Assembly: GCA_025716815.1 (NCBI GenBank)
Contig: JAIXMN010000001.1
Location: 496,001-560,000 of the forward strand
DNA from: Dichotomocladium elegans
Taxonomy: Eukaryota > Mucoromycota > Mucoromycetes > Mucorales > Lichtheimiaceae
DNA length: 64,000 nt
Direction of reading: 5' to 3'
The translations under genes were made by a program, and so were the position numbers. A model generated the notes under the pieces. It had not been told where the DNA came from, made no database searches, and saw only the letters and a program-made list of their open reading frames with translations. Shown one piece after another: positions 1 through 11,659 of this stretch. Position 1 is the first letter of the stretch; the number at the start of each line of letters is the position of its first letter.

Positions 1-40
1 TTCTTTCTTCCCTCTTTTTTCCGTAGTTTGTGCAAATACA

Positions 41-1068
41 ATGGATACCAAGCTCGCATCGCGCCTAGAAGTATTGGCAGATAACACACTCTCGACTGTA
101 TACGAACGCAATCGGCTACGGGATTTGAAGTATATTTGCTAATGCATCTTTTGTAATGAGTTGCTCTCGACAATTCCATTGGATGCTCAATCACCTTCAT
201 TCCGCTCATTCAGTCTCAATTATGACAAGTACGAAGCTCAAATTCAAAAGACCCTTTTGCAACTTCGTGATGGACTCAAGACTTTGGACCAGCAGCTCGC
301 TGTACAAGAGGAAGCAACAGTGGCGTAAGTGGTTCATTCTCTTTGTCTGAGTGAAATCACTGCACAGGCCGAGAATGAGGGAACTGAAAATTGCAAATGG
401 TAGCGATACAAAACCGGATGAGGACAAGCTGATTCAGCTGCAAGTTAAGGTGGAGAAGTTAGAAGCACTGATGGGTGATCCTGACCAAGCAAGGTATTGA
501 AGACCAAAGGTCTCGCAACACTCGATACTCCGAGTTACTCATGGAGCGAGCAGGGAGATACTGTTTGGAAATAAGCGAGGAAAGACGGTCCGGTTTTCCC
601 AGGTAACCCCGTATGAAGTTGATCCAAGCGACCTGGAGAATGGACAGATTTTGCAACTCCAACAGCGGATCATTGACGGTAAGAAAAGGAGAAAAAGGAA
701 GGAATGTATGTTCGAGTTGACACATCTATGATACTGCAGAACAGGATAGCAACTTAGACCAATTGTCAGAAACAATCCGACGGCAGAGAGAACTCGGTTT
801 AATGATTGGCGATGAGCTGGATGTCCATGCACAACTGATTGACGAGACACACGAAATGGTGAATCGGACAGACGATCGGCTGCAAAGGGCAAGGAAGAAG
901 CTTAACTATGTAGGCCGGAAGGTCAAAGATAATCGCAAGTACTTCAGTTGGTACGGCGCCTTATTCAGGTTACTTACCCCGTTTTTTTTTTTAATTTCTT
1001 TAGGCTCTATATGCATTGTCGTTGTACTTATCCTTATCTTCTTTGTCCTCCTTGCTCTTTTCCGATAA
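41..1068 (+). CDS. Qc-SNARE, syntaxin-8/Syn8-like
   Basis: Probable tail-anchored SNARE for endosomal or vacuolar membrane fusion. Five exons fit one frame (41-129, 214-324, 368-493, 554-678, 740-1068; 259 residues), each junction with GT/AG and correct phase. The last exon holds a Qc SNARE helix (start LDQLSETIRRQRELG, then MIGDELDVHAQLIDE and NRTDDRLQRARKKL), which aligns without gaps to the remembered syntaxin-8 motif. It is followed by a C-terminal hydrophobic anchor (SICIVVVLILIFFVLLALF). The apparent GTTACTT...TTTAG intron near 969 must be retained, because splicing it destroys the membrane anchor. Where syntaxin 8 has the zero-layer glutamine this protein has histidine (ELDVH). The N-terminal region is helical and poorly conserved, as is usual for the family. 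Family call is strong; assignment to Syn8 rather than a related Qc-SNARE is inference. Confidence 0.8.
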
Positions 1069-1119
1069 TTTTCTAGAATGAGTGATATGAGACAGGGAAA
1101 GCTGATATGATATTATAGT

Positions 1120-1991
1120 TTTTTAATACACACAACAAGGCAAAGTGTTGCCGATGAGAATAACTGTCTCGAGTGAGTGTTTTCTCATAACGAAATATTC
1201 TGCAACATTATCTATTTGTTTCCGCTCTTCAATACTGCGTTTCATGTTTATATTGTGATATCCGCCGCCTTGGTGAACATATTGCTGACAGTTTTTGCAC
1301 CTCTCATGGCAAATACAGGCTTGATTCGTTTGCAAATTGCGCGGCGGCAATCCTAAAGAAGTTCCGCTGCAGGAGATTGCAGTCCTTCATCAGCAAACGA
1401 GTTCCGTAGGGTTCAAGTAACGCGCACCAGCAACATGACTCTGTTCATCACCGAAGGAAAAAAGAATCAATAAGGGTGAGCGCATTTCTACAAATGGGAA
1501 TGGCCCCCAGTCCTTGAATACGGTCTTTGTAAACATTGTATAGCTTTGTCCTTTGTGGATTGGGTATCACCGTGCCCACCCCCAATCTTAACCTTACCCA
1601 AGTGTCTTGGAACAAAAGAAGGAAGGTATACCGGTCCATTTCTGACCCAATTTCCAGCACTTCAAATGTTTGTCTTTGTCTTCGCGTTTCCAAGTTACTG
1701 CCAAATCCAACCTGGATTAGCTCTTCGCAGCAGTATTTCCGCACAAGTCATATCACTACCATCCATTGCCTCGAGTCTTTTATAATGCGATAGCCAACAA
1801 GTTAGAGAATCGGTGCGTTGTCTCATCAGAGCGTTTAATGAATTCCAAAATAGACAAAAAAGAGGCGGGAAACCAACATGAGACTCGAAAACGCCGTCTG
1901 TGAAACTCTTCCACTTGATACATGCACACATGACCCTGGAAGAAACAGGTTTGAGAAGTGTAAAGTTGACATACGCTCTAAGTAGCTGCAT
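1120..1991 (-). other. Unidentified minus-strand coding-like stretch, possibly a decayed gene
   Basis: Two overlapping minus-strand open frames (1695-1991 and 1448-1744) look more protein-like than chance, for example GSNLETRRQRQTFEVLEIG and DRYTFLLLFQDTW followed by GTAAGG. A third frame (1123-1350) contains a Cys cluster (CICHERCKNC). I could not join them into one reading frame with credible splice sites: the frame used near 1700 has stops immediately upstream. No domain recognised. It could be a multi-exon gene whose junctions I missed, or a relic. Nothing else is visible between the SNARE stop and the CCCH gene. Confidence 0.25.
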
Positions 1992-2047
1992 TTAAAAGGT
2001 CAAATACAAGTTAATTTACAAACAAAGGAGAGGATACGAAAGAAGTA

Positions 2048-2603
2048 CTACAACAAAAGAGGTGACTGGAGGAAAGGCGACGAGGGCGATGATGAAACTG
2101 TGCTAGTCGAGGATGATGATGATAAGGATACACTGCTGCTCAAGCTGCTTCGACGAAAGAAGCGAGAGTCGGTACGGGCTGATGGTATGGGGAGGCTTGA
2201 CCAGTAATTATGAGTTTGAGATGATAATAGCCCTGGCGCAGTCAATGACCCTGTCAAGTCATGGATGTAAGTGCAACGAATGCCATAAGGGCATGTGCCT
2301 TCCACATGGTAAGCGTGACAGATCGATGTTTTATAGCGCGAGTGGCGAGGTGCGGCCCGCAGTTCGTTCAGGCCATGCGCGTATCGACACTTTTTACCAT
2401 ATCTAATGCAACAAAGGAGCAGAAATGTTATCAGACGAACGGTTTTTATGGATGACATATGCTTATAGCATGACCGCGCACCTGCAGTAACCGAGCTCTG
2501 CCCAATTGCGACAGTATTCAGTTTTGTACAAAACCGTCATTTTTGACATGAGTGCTGTTGGAGAGGAAGGTGGTTGTTTCTGGGCCTGATGGTTGTTGAG
2601 CAT
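2048..2603 (-). CDS. Tandem CCCH zinc-finger protein, tristetraprolin/TIS11 type
   Basis: Likely mRNA-binding regulator of the TTP/TIS11 (Zfs1/Cth) family, which binds AU-rich 3' UTR elements and promotes decay. Two exons (2603-2482 and 2402-2048 on the minus strand) give 158 residues; the 79-nt intron splits finger 1. Both fingers have canonical C-X8-C-X5-C-X3-H spacing: C-RNWAELGY-C-RYGKK-C-RYA-H and C-HAYHVEGT-C-PYGIR-C-TYI-H. Each is preceded by the usual lead (YKTEYC; RYKTSIC). The tail is Ser-rich (SSSVSLSSSSSTSTVSSSPSS). Start chosen at the ATG giving MLNNHQAQ; further upstream the frame runs into a CT-repeat tract that looks like 5' UTR. The protein is much shorter than typical family members, little more than the two fingers and a Ser tail. 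Confidence 0.85.
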
Positions 2604-2649
2604 GGATGAATTGAAGATGAGGAGGGTATATAGAAAAGAGATATAGATA

Positions 2650-2704
2650 TAAATATGCTGAACAGAGAAAGAAAGAAGAAAGAGAGAAAGAGAAAGAGAG
2701 AGAG
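2650..2704. repeat. GA/CT-rich tract upstream of the CCCH gene
   Basis: Almost pure purine run on the plus strand (GAAAGA and GAGA units). It reads as a polypyrimidine tract on the coding strand just upstream of the CCCH start at 2603, so it is probably 5' UTR or core promoter. Similar CT runs occur at 36613-36630 and 39757-39790. Confidence 0.6.
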
Positions 2705-2759
2705 CATGATTATGAACCTGAGCACAAAGATGCACCTAATCGCTCTCCCCCTGAAGCGC

Positions 2760-3920
2760 ACCGGGGTTTGTCATTATGTTTCGAAAAAAAAAACGTCAGA
2801 GACTAGATTAATGGTTTTATTCTTGTTCATTATGTACTTTATTTTAACGCTTGGTCTTGTATTCATCGTAATCGGTTGGTTGCCCAAAATCCACCGAACA
2901 GAAACGCTTTCAAATTGATCTTTGCATCCCAAAGGAAAAGAAACAGAAACAGAGAGTGCGAAGAAGGAACCATCTCTCTTCAGTCGACTAGCTGATACCG
3001 CATCAGCATCCGTCAAGTATCTTACGTGGTTGGAGCTGCTGCTTCCATCGTCCTGGCAGAGGGGAAGGGAAGGGAGTTCGGGCATTATTTGATCACCCAA
3101 TCGAATGACACATCTGAAGTCTCGACAGTAATTTGGTAGAACAAGGCCGAATACAATAAACAAATACTTGGGCACGCTGGCGTTAAAACTGGAGCATCGG
3201 TCATCTTAGCACCTCCGACAAGAAATGACAAGAGAGTTGGAGATTGAAAACTCCCCCCCTCTGCAGCGACCTATGTGTGGAACATTTGTTAAATACAGTC
3301 TCCTGTTAAAAAAGAGAAAGCCTGATATATACCTATTATAAAAGAAGCTTCTTACAGTTGCTGGTTGAGCGATATTACATCGATAGCTCGGTGAATTTGT
3401 AACGTGTGTCCGTAGTAATGGATTAGAAGTTAGTTCCTCGTAGTTGTTGGCAACTGTTGCAGACTTGACATCGGCTTGCGCACATACGCCAGGCCATCAT
3501 CGCATCGCTGCCCGTGTGTTGAAATAGAGACAGGAAAGAAAAACATTTACAGGTTTACCAGCACACTGACGTCGTAAATATAACCTTCTTGACATCTGCC
3601 ACCACCGAAAAAGTGAGCATACAACATAATCAAATTCACTAAACAACTTACCCTCTAAGAGCTTGTACCAGCGACACTAACAGCGACTTATAATTGAATA
3701 CCTTATATGGTCCTGCAGGCCGACTTTTTGTCTTCCTGGACGGCCCAGTCCTAGATCTGCTGATTGCTGCTATACTACTGTTGCAGTGTTTAGCGATCAA
3801 CTGTCCGCTTGGTGCCGTTACCCGTAAGTTGCTGTTCCTCATTCTTCTCGCACAGTCCGCATCGTAGACTCCGGACAAGTTCTTGCAACCTGAAAGAAGA
3901 GTGCTGCACTATATAAACAT
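2760..3920. other. Intergenic, no gene recognised
   Basis: A 133-residue minus-strand frame (2774-3175) starts with a signal-like hydrophobic segment (YLFIVFGLVLP) but has no recognised domain, no obvious partner exons, and ends in simple sequence. I do not call it a gene. The rest shows no coding signal. Confidence 0.4.
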
Positions 3921-3924
3921 ATTA

Positions 3925-5150
3925 CCCATATTTATCCTCGTACAGTCCGCCCGGTCGATCCTGGAAAGATTGTTCTACTGAAGAAAGTTTTGGCGCCGTA
4001 TTATAGTAGCAATGTTACCGATGGTACGCCCGTATAGCCCGTCCAGTCGATCCTTCGGTCTTTTAGCCGTCCAGTCGATCCTTTCGCCGTGTAGCCCGTC
4101 CAGTCGATCCAAAAGGGTTGTCCTACTGAAAAGCTGTGACGCCGTGTTATATAGACACGTTACCGATGGCTTGCCCGTATGGCCCATCCGGTCAACCGTT
4201 TCGCCCGTTTAGCCCGTCCAGTCGATCCTTCGGTCTTTTAGCCGTCCAGTCGATCCTTTCGCCGTGTAGCCCGTCCAGTCGATCCTTTCACCGTGTAGCC
4301 CGTCCAGTCGATCCAAAAGGGTTGTCCTACTGAAAAGCTGTGACGCCGTGTTATATAGACACGTTACCGATGGCTTGCCCGTATGGCCCATCCGGTCAAC
4401 CGTTTCGCCCGTTTAGCCCGCCCAGTCGATCCTTCGGTTTTTTAGCCGTCCAGTCGATCCTTTCGCCGTTTAGCCCGTCCAGTCGATCCTTTCACCGTGC
4501 AGCCCGTCCAGTCGATCCAAAAGGACTGTCCTACTGAAAAAGATTTGGCGCCGCGTTATAATAGACACGTTACCGATGGCTTGCCCGTATGGCCCATCCG
4601 GTCGCCCATTTAGCTCGTCCGGTCGATTCTGGAAAGTCGCCCTACGGAAGTAAGACGCCATGTTACAGTATACGAGTTACCGATGGTATGCCTGTATCTC
4701 TTATCCGGTCGTCATTGGCCGTTTAGCCCGTCCGGTCGTCATGTGGGAATTCTCCTACTGAGAAACGTGTTGGTGTCGAGTTGCAGTAGACACGTTATCG
4801 ATAATATGACCATATGGATCATATCTCCATTCAGATCGATCCATTAACCGTTAATTCGTCCGGGCGGCCGATCCTGGCAAGGTATCTCCTACTAACGAAC
4901 GTTGGAGCTGTGTTATAGCATGCTCATTACTGATGCTATCCTTGCATGTTTTGTCCGGTCGATTCTATGGCGTCTTGAACCATCCGGTCGGTCCGTCCAG
5001 TCGATCCTGGTAAAGTATCGACTACTGAAGAACGTTGGCGCCGTATTCTATAGTATGCTCATTACTGATGCTATCCTTGTATGTTTTGTCCAATCAATTC
5101 CATAGCATTTTGGTCCGTCCGGTTGATATGTTCGATCGATCCTGGCAAAC
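3925..5150. repeat. Higher-order tandem repeat, 204-bp period with internal 29-bp minisatellite
   Basis: About eight degenerate units, each opening with a block like CCTACTGAARAACGTTGGCG, then CGTTACCGATG and a run of elements around GTCCAGTCGATCC. The block recurs at 4121, 4325 and 4529, a period of exactly 204 bp; those copies are nearly identical. Inside them the unit CCCGTCCAGTCGATCCTTTC (29-bp period with GCCGTGTAG) is repeated two to four times. Outer units (from about 3965, 4640, 4750, 4880, 5020) are shorter (about 110-145 bp) and more diverged. Long open frames across the array are by-products of the periodicity. Confidence 0.92.
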
Positions 5151-5159
5151 TAATGGCAT

Positions 5160-6055
5160 CCAAGGCTGTTATGCACTGACATAGGCGCTTTGCTGATTCA
5201 AATCTTTATATATATCGTTGACCTTCTTCAGTCCTCCCAGCTGAATAATGCAGGCAAGAGGGGTCCGACCACGATCGTAAATGGCGCAAGATAATTGCAG
5301 AATCAGAATCCTCGCCCTATGAATCCACGCTGCTGACATTAGCAATACGTTGTAGAGTTTGCAATCACACAGCTCGCTGGAATGACCGAAGATTCTTGGA
5401 TATGCTTTAGCGCGTCCCGACGGTCCCAGGTCTCTAGAACAAGGAACGCCAATAGGCAGCAACCTCATTCCGGTATAGACTCACAACTATGCGCCCAGTC
5501 TTAAGCCGCGCCAGAAAGCTCATATCGCATCACTGTCGGGTTCGGAATGACCCACCGATCTTGTATTCTCCAAAATACCGTGTGACGCCCAGAATTTGCT
5601 ATGCATGACAGCGGAGGTGACTCATATCATCGAGATTAGTACATGAAGTAGAGTAGATTGCTACAGGTGATCCATAGTGGATAGACACGTCCGCAAATCA
5701 GCGTCTTTGGTTCCGACAATCCTTCTTTGCTCATCCAAACGACCCTGGAGCTATCTCCAATGAAAAAGGCAGCGCGCTAACGTAACGCCTTAGTGCATAC
5801 TCATTGCTATTCCCACGGTAACTGCTTGAATAGAAAATCGACGAGGTGAATTACGTCCGCTTTTCACCATTTGGCTGGTTTTGTATAGGCATTGTTGGAA
5901 GGACGATGATATAATGCGGGCTTTGGAATACCGCTTGCAAGTTCTCACTCGGTTCAACCGTACCAGTGGTAGAAGATATTCATGTCAATGCAACACTCCT
6001 TCTGAAAATTTATACCAATAGATCATGGTTTTGTCATCGTTCGGTCTCTCTCCTA
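5160..6055. other. Gene-free sequence
   Basis: No credible exon, repeat or RNA seen. Short open frames only. Confidence 0.5.
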
Positions 6056-6061
6056 TGGATG

Positions 6062-6158
6062 GTCCAGTCGAACCTCGTATAGATCGTCCAGTCGAACCTC
6101 GTATGGATCGTCCAGTCGAACCTTGTGTGGATCGTCCAGTCGAACCTCGTATGGATCG
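6062..6158. repeat. 24-bp minisatellite, about four copies
   Basis: Unit GTCCAGTCGAACCTCGTATG plus GATC, with one copy carrying CTTGTGTG. The core GTCCAGTCGAWCC is shared with the 204-bp array one kilobase upstream. On the minus strand it reads as an eight-residue repeat (RSIRGSTG), but the frame has no gene context. Confidence 0.9.
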
Positions 6159-6159
6159 C

Positions 6160-9100
6160 TCCGTCAACGCACGATCATCCACAATATCGGACGCAGAGCG
6201 ATAATTTCCTGCGAACAGTCAACGAGTGCACAATCGTAGGAGCCTTGGCGTCCAATTAAGTTTGGTTAGATTAAATTTCCATTGGTCCATGTGAGTGTGC
6301 ATGCCATGCCAGATGTTATCTATCTCGCAACTCCAAGATTTCTCCTATAGGCTGCCCATTAGGATCGACTAGAGCCGGATCGCTCATGAAAGCCCATTCT
6401 CGCAGCGAATCGGATTTCGGCGATAGATCCTGGTAATTGCATTTCGTTCATGGGCAGAGTTACGTAAGACCCAATCATAGAATGAAATGATGGCATCCTT
6501 GAACTTCGACAATCCATTACCAAGCCGTCGGAAAAGAGAACCAAGAAGACATTGAAAACGTTGCGCGGAGCCCAATCAGTCCGACAGTACCAAGGCTCAT
6601 TGTGCGGTAATATGGCAACTCGGGGGAGATGACATTCGATACTTAATTCAATTTATCAAGCATTTGATATAGCTCCATCAACGACTTGAATAAATAGAGC
6701 GGTAACAATAGCAAGCCTTCACAAATTTCATGCAACACCAAAAAAGAGCGATGCAAAGGTACGTGAATCGCTTGGGATAATAATCAGTTGATCGAATTCT
6801 CGTTAGGCGATTTACGATGCGGTCTCACGCAGACCATTGCTGTGAATCCATGTCCAGAAATACTGTAGGACTGGGTTTGTTTTAACGGACATCTTGATCC
6901 CATCGTGGGTAACAGTTTTGTCAGGTTCACCCCAACGACAACGATCGTTTCCGGAAGAATACAAATTTTTTTATCGTTTCCCTTAAGGACGGATCGAAAG
7001 CTTGCAGCTACTTCTCAACGGTAGAGAATCTGGAAGAGTAACAGACCTCTTGGATTCCTCACCAGGGAACTGCACCTTCACGGAAGTACCAACGAATAGA
7101 TATGAAATTTACAGACCATTACAAGAACTGATCGCCGACAAGTCATTCATCTGATTTCCATGACGGTGGCCTCATTCGCCTCCATAACAAACGAATGCAC
7201 CGGTGTTTCCGCTGATTCTAACTTAACGTCCGCTCATATCCAGGAGGTAAGAGTAATAAATTCGGCTCGTAGATACAGAATGAACGCCGCCAGAATGATA
7301 GAGTAAAGGAAGCATAAAGATAGACGAATGAACGAGAGTTCCACCTGTAACATCTCGACATTCATGCGGCAACGGCGACCTTCCTTCGAATACTTAGAGA
7401 CCAAGAGCGGAGACTACCGAGCTGAAACGTTGCACCATCGTGGACTGAGAATAATGGCAAAACAACACCACATAGCTCCTAACAAGCAAGGCACTGACAG
7501 GAGAGGAGAGCCCATCTCGTATAAAGATGAATCGCAGCAGGCAAAGGAATAAAACTGCAGCTCAAACGAGCGGTTGACTGAATGAATAAAACTTCGACAC
7601 CAGCTCTTGGAAGCAAAAAATAGACCATCGTATGGACAGGTGAAAGAAAGAGTAGCGATACCGACAAACTTGATCTCCTTTCGAAAAGGACGATCGACAA
7701 TGCGCAGGATAAAACTTGCAGGAATAAGCAGATATCCCTCTGCGAAGTGACAAGCCAAGATCGTTCCGGAAGATTTACAGAAGCATGCCGCATGTGATGA
7801 ACCGTCATGACCAACCATGTGAGATATGCTCCTGGTCACATGCACTGGGTCACATTGTTCAGTCACCTGAGCTGCAGATGCCGCGGAGAGATTGACGACA
7901 AAACGCCAGTACATCGGACATTCAATGCAGAAACGAAAAGTTGTGTTAGGGAAAATTTGTAACGTCCTGGATTCCTTAACCCAATATGGCAGTCAGGAGT
8001 ACAGAAACGCCAACGTTACACAGCAGATGGTGGAACACCCAACCTTCTTATTCAAAATCAAACGGAGCTAAACATAAAAAATTAGCATACGATCCGACTT
8101 TGTAATCTCAAAATACATACATCATATCAACTCGCAAATGGAGCAGCATCACGAGGTAAGTGCTATCCCAAGATGAGAAATATATACCATTTATCGACAA
8201 CAACAGCAGCATTATTTACTAAAGCAATAACACATCAATAAAACATTCTATACTCATTATATAGCAATTACTAACCTCAATTAAGTAGTGAAGCCGAGTA
8301 TCACTCCAGCCGGAATGAACGGTGAACAGTATATGCCAGCGATTTATCTTCTTTTACCCATCAAGTAGCAGCAGTTGGGTACGAGAGGAATCGGCAAGCC
8401 CCAGAAATTACGACAATATACATGGAGGTTATAGCATACAATACAGCCTGGCAGGATGTTTAGAGGAGGCTATCAGAGCCCTAGGGACCTTCATCCATAG
8501 TAGAGTAGGGTGGAACATAGGCAAGTATGCAACGCTTGATCGACCATTGTTATCCACATAGAATATCTTCTTCCACAATCAAAGTATCCATCTTATGGCC
8601 GCCCAGAAAAACTTGCACCAGTTTGAACAGGAAGAATAAAACAAAAAGTAAAAGAAAGAAACAAAAAAATTATTTTTTTTGCAAATGCGGGCCGAGCTTT
8701 TATTTATAGACTGGTCGGAGTAATGCTCTTAATACTTTGGTCTCCTTGTTTGGCATAACTCCTGAAAAATGATTGGTGCGCAACTGGAACAGAGCTGGAT
8801 GGAAATTTAAGATATTTCCATCATGCTTTTCTATTTTGAGCTCCTAAGAAAAACTCATTATCTCCTGACTCCGATATCATAATTAAGTAAGGAGAATTTT
8901 TAGCTATATAGAGATCTGAATGCGTTTTTGATAGCCTTTGTCTACTTTGCTTTGCTGTACGAGTGATAAAGTGTTGGGCAGAAGAAACGACTGAAACGAC
9001 CAGTTTCAAAGCTGCAGCAAAATATACTCCGATGTCTAACACCTTGGGGAATGCACATGATTGCATGACTCCCCGCCCCAGCACAATCCGCCCCATCCCC

Positions 9101-9200
9101 CAAAAAAGTTTCTATTAATTCCTTGTTTGATCCGTACAACGGATAGCACGAGGAGGGATGCAAGTGATACTACCTGAACGAATAGCAGCACCGAAATTGA
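6160..9200. other. Gene-poor region with possible decayed elements
   Basis: No intact gene seen. A 166-codon minus frame (7414-7914) begins YWRFVVNLSAASAAQVTEQ, faintly like the YYRRFI-N-S-AAPLTE motif of Ty3/Gypsy reverse transcriptases, but nothing around it supports a retroelement in the right order. An A-rich stretch lies near 8640-8680. Confidence 0.4.
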
Positions 9201-9354
9201 AGCCACGTCCTAGCAGTTCTGAAGTCGCAAAGCCAAAAAAAGCTTTACGCAGGATAACGAAGCAAATGTAGCATGTATGGCGAAAGACGTCACATTCTAC
9301 TTGGGGTAGAATGATATGGACATACAGATGAACATATACAATGTACACCGACAA

Positions 9355-10300
9355 AGAGAAGCTCAGATTTTTTAAACAGATGTTTAAGAAGGTTTTGAGT
9401 GCATCAATTGCTGCGAAACAGCCAGGGATTCATGTTCGGTCAGCGCAGCGATGGTCATCATAATATGAAAAGGGCCTTGACAGTATTTTTAAGAAACGTA
9501 GAGGCAGAGGTCGTTCAACGTATTCTCAACAAAGCGCTTTAGTACTATTTAGAATGGGTTGATGGGAATCCGTCATTGTCCTAGAGCAACTGCTCCAGAC
9601 GTTTGAGGTTCTTAAAGGACCGGAGACCACGCTCCATCGATTTATGAAAGCTGAATGGAACCAGTCACTGAAAAGACATGGTTTCAGCCTGTAGACAGGA
9701 GTAGTGATGCAAAAATCCAAGTGCGCCTTGATTGGGTACGCTGATGAGGACATGGTTGTGATTGACTTTCGAAAATGTTGGGTTTTCCTTGATGTGTCTG
9801 GATTCCATATTAACCTGAAGTGCAGCATAGCATGTTTCAAAAGGAGGGACTTCCGCAGTAGTGACAGTGCCAAAAGCATGTGAAAATAAGTACAGTCCTG
9901 GAAAAGAATCGGGATATTTCACAGCTGCAGGCAAAGTAACTGTCGCTGGACATTATCTCGACCTCTTAAGGCTATCATAGATGAAATGGATAAGTATGAA
10001 CACATGAAAGGCCATTGTTTGGTAATGGAGAACGCACATATTCATAATCCTAGCGATATCTCTAAATATATCGAGTCTCGAGATGGCGATGCGCTTTTCA
10101 TCGATCCTACTCGCCTGAACGTAATCCTATAGAGCAGTTTTGATCGGTTGTGAAGAGTAAAATGAAACGCAATAGGTTAGAAAGCGGGACACTGATGATC
10201 GAATGAGTGAAACATCGAATAGCTTACGTTGGGCGCTTTCGAATGATTCATCTCTCATTCTTACAGGTGTGATAATTCTACAGTGATCATCATGTGTATA
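9355..10300 (+). pseudogene. Tc1-like DD34E transposase relic, copy A
   Basis: Recognisable by alignment to the other copies: FFKRMFKKVLSASIAAKQ-GIHVRSAQRW region at 9370, then ILEWVDGN, LHRFMKAE and FLDVSGFHINLKCS (the usual FLDESGF with V for E). After these come the EMDKYEHMKGH block and a damaged PERNPIEQF block near 10120. Many stops and frameshifts; cannot encode a protein. Confidence 0.75.
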
Positions 10301-11041
10301 TGAGCATAGATATGTTAAGAAAGTGTGAAAAAGAGGGAATGAGAGTATATCGGATCCCATATTTCTTTGGATATGTTGAAAGGATTACTTCTATGCAATC
10401 ATACAATATTAGGTCGGACCTCGGATAAAACGAAGAATTAAACCCATAACTGTGATAGATGGGTGGTCACTTGTCTGATTGTATAAAACAACTCATGAGC
10501 GAAACAGATGATAAAGAGTTTTTTTTTCATGCAGAGGAAGGGTTCTTTGTGGAGTGTATGTTTTGTTAATCATTGATAATATGTGTATAGTTACATGCCG
10601 ATTGATATGAGACGACAAGTATGATTCAGTACTGGTTTTATACGCAGCCTGTGGCACGCAAACCCGGACTCCCTGCTGAGTCGTACTCCAATAATAGCAC
10701 TTCGTCTGTAGCATTATGACAAATTGGATTACCCTCGATAAAGTGGTTCGCAGCTGAGTCATTCGCCTGTGTGCCTCTTGATCATCATGATGACAATATG
10801 AGGACTCGAAGCGCCCATTCAAATCTGTCTGCAATAAAACTGTGGTCTGATATACAAGCAGCACCGTGAAATAGCAGCGATGAGAGTTGTTGATGTAAGT
10901 CTTCTGAAGGAAAATACCATCTGATACATCATGGTACTTGTTTCAGCATTGTCAAGCATATGGACGATCGATTCCTCATGAATAATAGAGATTCTAAGCA
11001 AACTACTGTATCTCCTCTTTATCAAATCCATCCTTAGCCTC

Positions 11042-11650
11042 CCTTTCATGGGTTATCCGGTATGAAACTTTATATTGGAGTGCTTGTTATTCGAATATAA
11101 CACATTCTGTCCTTTGTAGATTGACCAATCGTACCATTATTTGATAAGCCATGGAAGAGGCACCAAAACGGAATCGCATCTTCCGGCGGGGCCGCGATTT
11201 GGCTGTCTTCGGGTAGGGCCTTCGCCTCATCTTGTTTTTTGCGAGCTGCGTTGCCTGTGCTTTTCCATGCCTTCGCTTCGGTGTCGCTCTCACCCAAGGT
11301 ACTTCTTTTTTTGTTGTTATCATCTTCCTTGTCCACGCGCTCACCCGGTGTAATTCGCCGATACCTTACCTTTTGCCGGCCTCGTGCCCGCCATTATGTC
11401 TTCAGTGTCCCTCTGCCATTGCTTCTGGCGCACCACCCAATCTTCCGCCATGGTTATCGCCATGTCCACGCCTGGACACGCCTAGTGTGAGCCGGGTTGG
11501 TAAGTTAAAGTGTAAAAGGGATGAGGCAATGTTTTCGATTGACTAACGAATTCTTTTACCTGGTGATACGACAATTTCGTATGATTTTATGCTGCATTCT
11601 TTTTGTATTTTGAGCGACATTGTTTCGTCTTGTATACTAAAGAGTCTGGC
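11042..11650 (+). other. Spliced tail cassette of the Tc1-like element, copy A
   Basis: First splice unit: ATCCG then GTATGA donor (11060) to CCTTTGTAG acceptor (11119). Next comes ATTGACCAATCGTACC and GATAAGCCATGGAAGAG. A GC-rich middle follows, then a GTAAGTTAAAG donor at 11500 and a TTGACTAAC branch-like word. The same outline appears in B, D, E and F. The middle here is unlike that of B and F. Function unknown. Confidence 0.55.
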
Positions 11651-11659
11651 GCCCGACAT

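Larger units (their letters stand above)
9207..11650 (+). mobile_element. Tc1/mariner-like element, copy A (decayed)
   Basis: Left end begins near AGTTCTGAAGTCGCA (9215), shared with copies B, D and F. A mutated transposase follows (about 9355-10300), then a segment shared with copy E (GTATAAAACAACTCATGAGC at 10481), then the spliced tail cassette (11042-11650) ending in TTTTGTATTTTGAGCGACAT. Length about 2.4 kb. Both ends carry repeated GTCGCA-type words. Exact target-site duplication not resolved. Confidence 0.75.

Noticed and set aside
969..1010. Intron near the end of the SNARE gene (GTTACTT to TTTTAG)
   Set aside because: Splicing it would shift the frame and destroy the C-terminal membrane anchor; reading through gives an ideal tail anchor.
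4012..4660. Series of 60-66 codon open frames on both strands
   Set aside because: They are created by the tandem repeat period (204 = 3 x 68) and repeat the same peptide. No start, splice or codon evidence of a gene.
3925..5150. CRISPR-like array
   Set aside because: The repeats are contiguous without unique spacers, in a spliced eukaryotic genome; it is a minisatellite.
7414..7914. Possible Ty3/Gypsy reverse transcriptase (YWRFVVNLSAASAAQVTEQ, then FFASKSW further on)
   Set aside because: Two faint motif matches only. The catalytic YXDD region is not found upstream, and another faint match (GLRATFS near 6570) lies in the wrong order.
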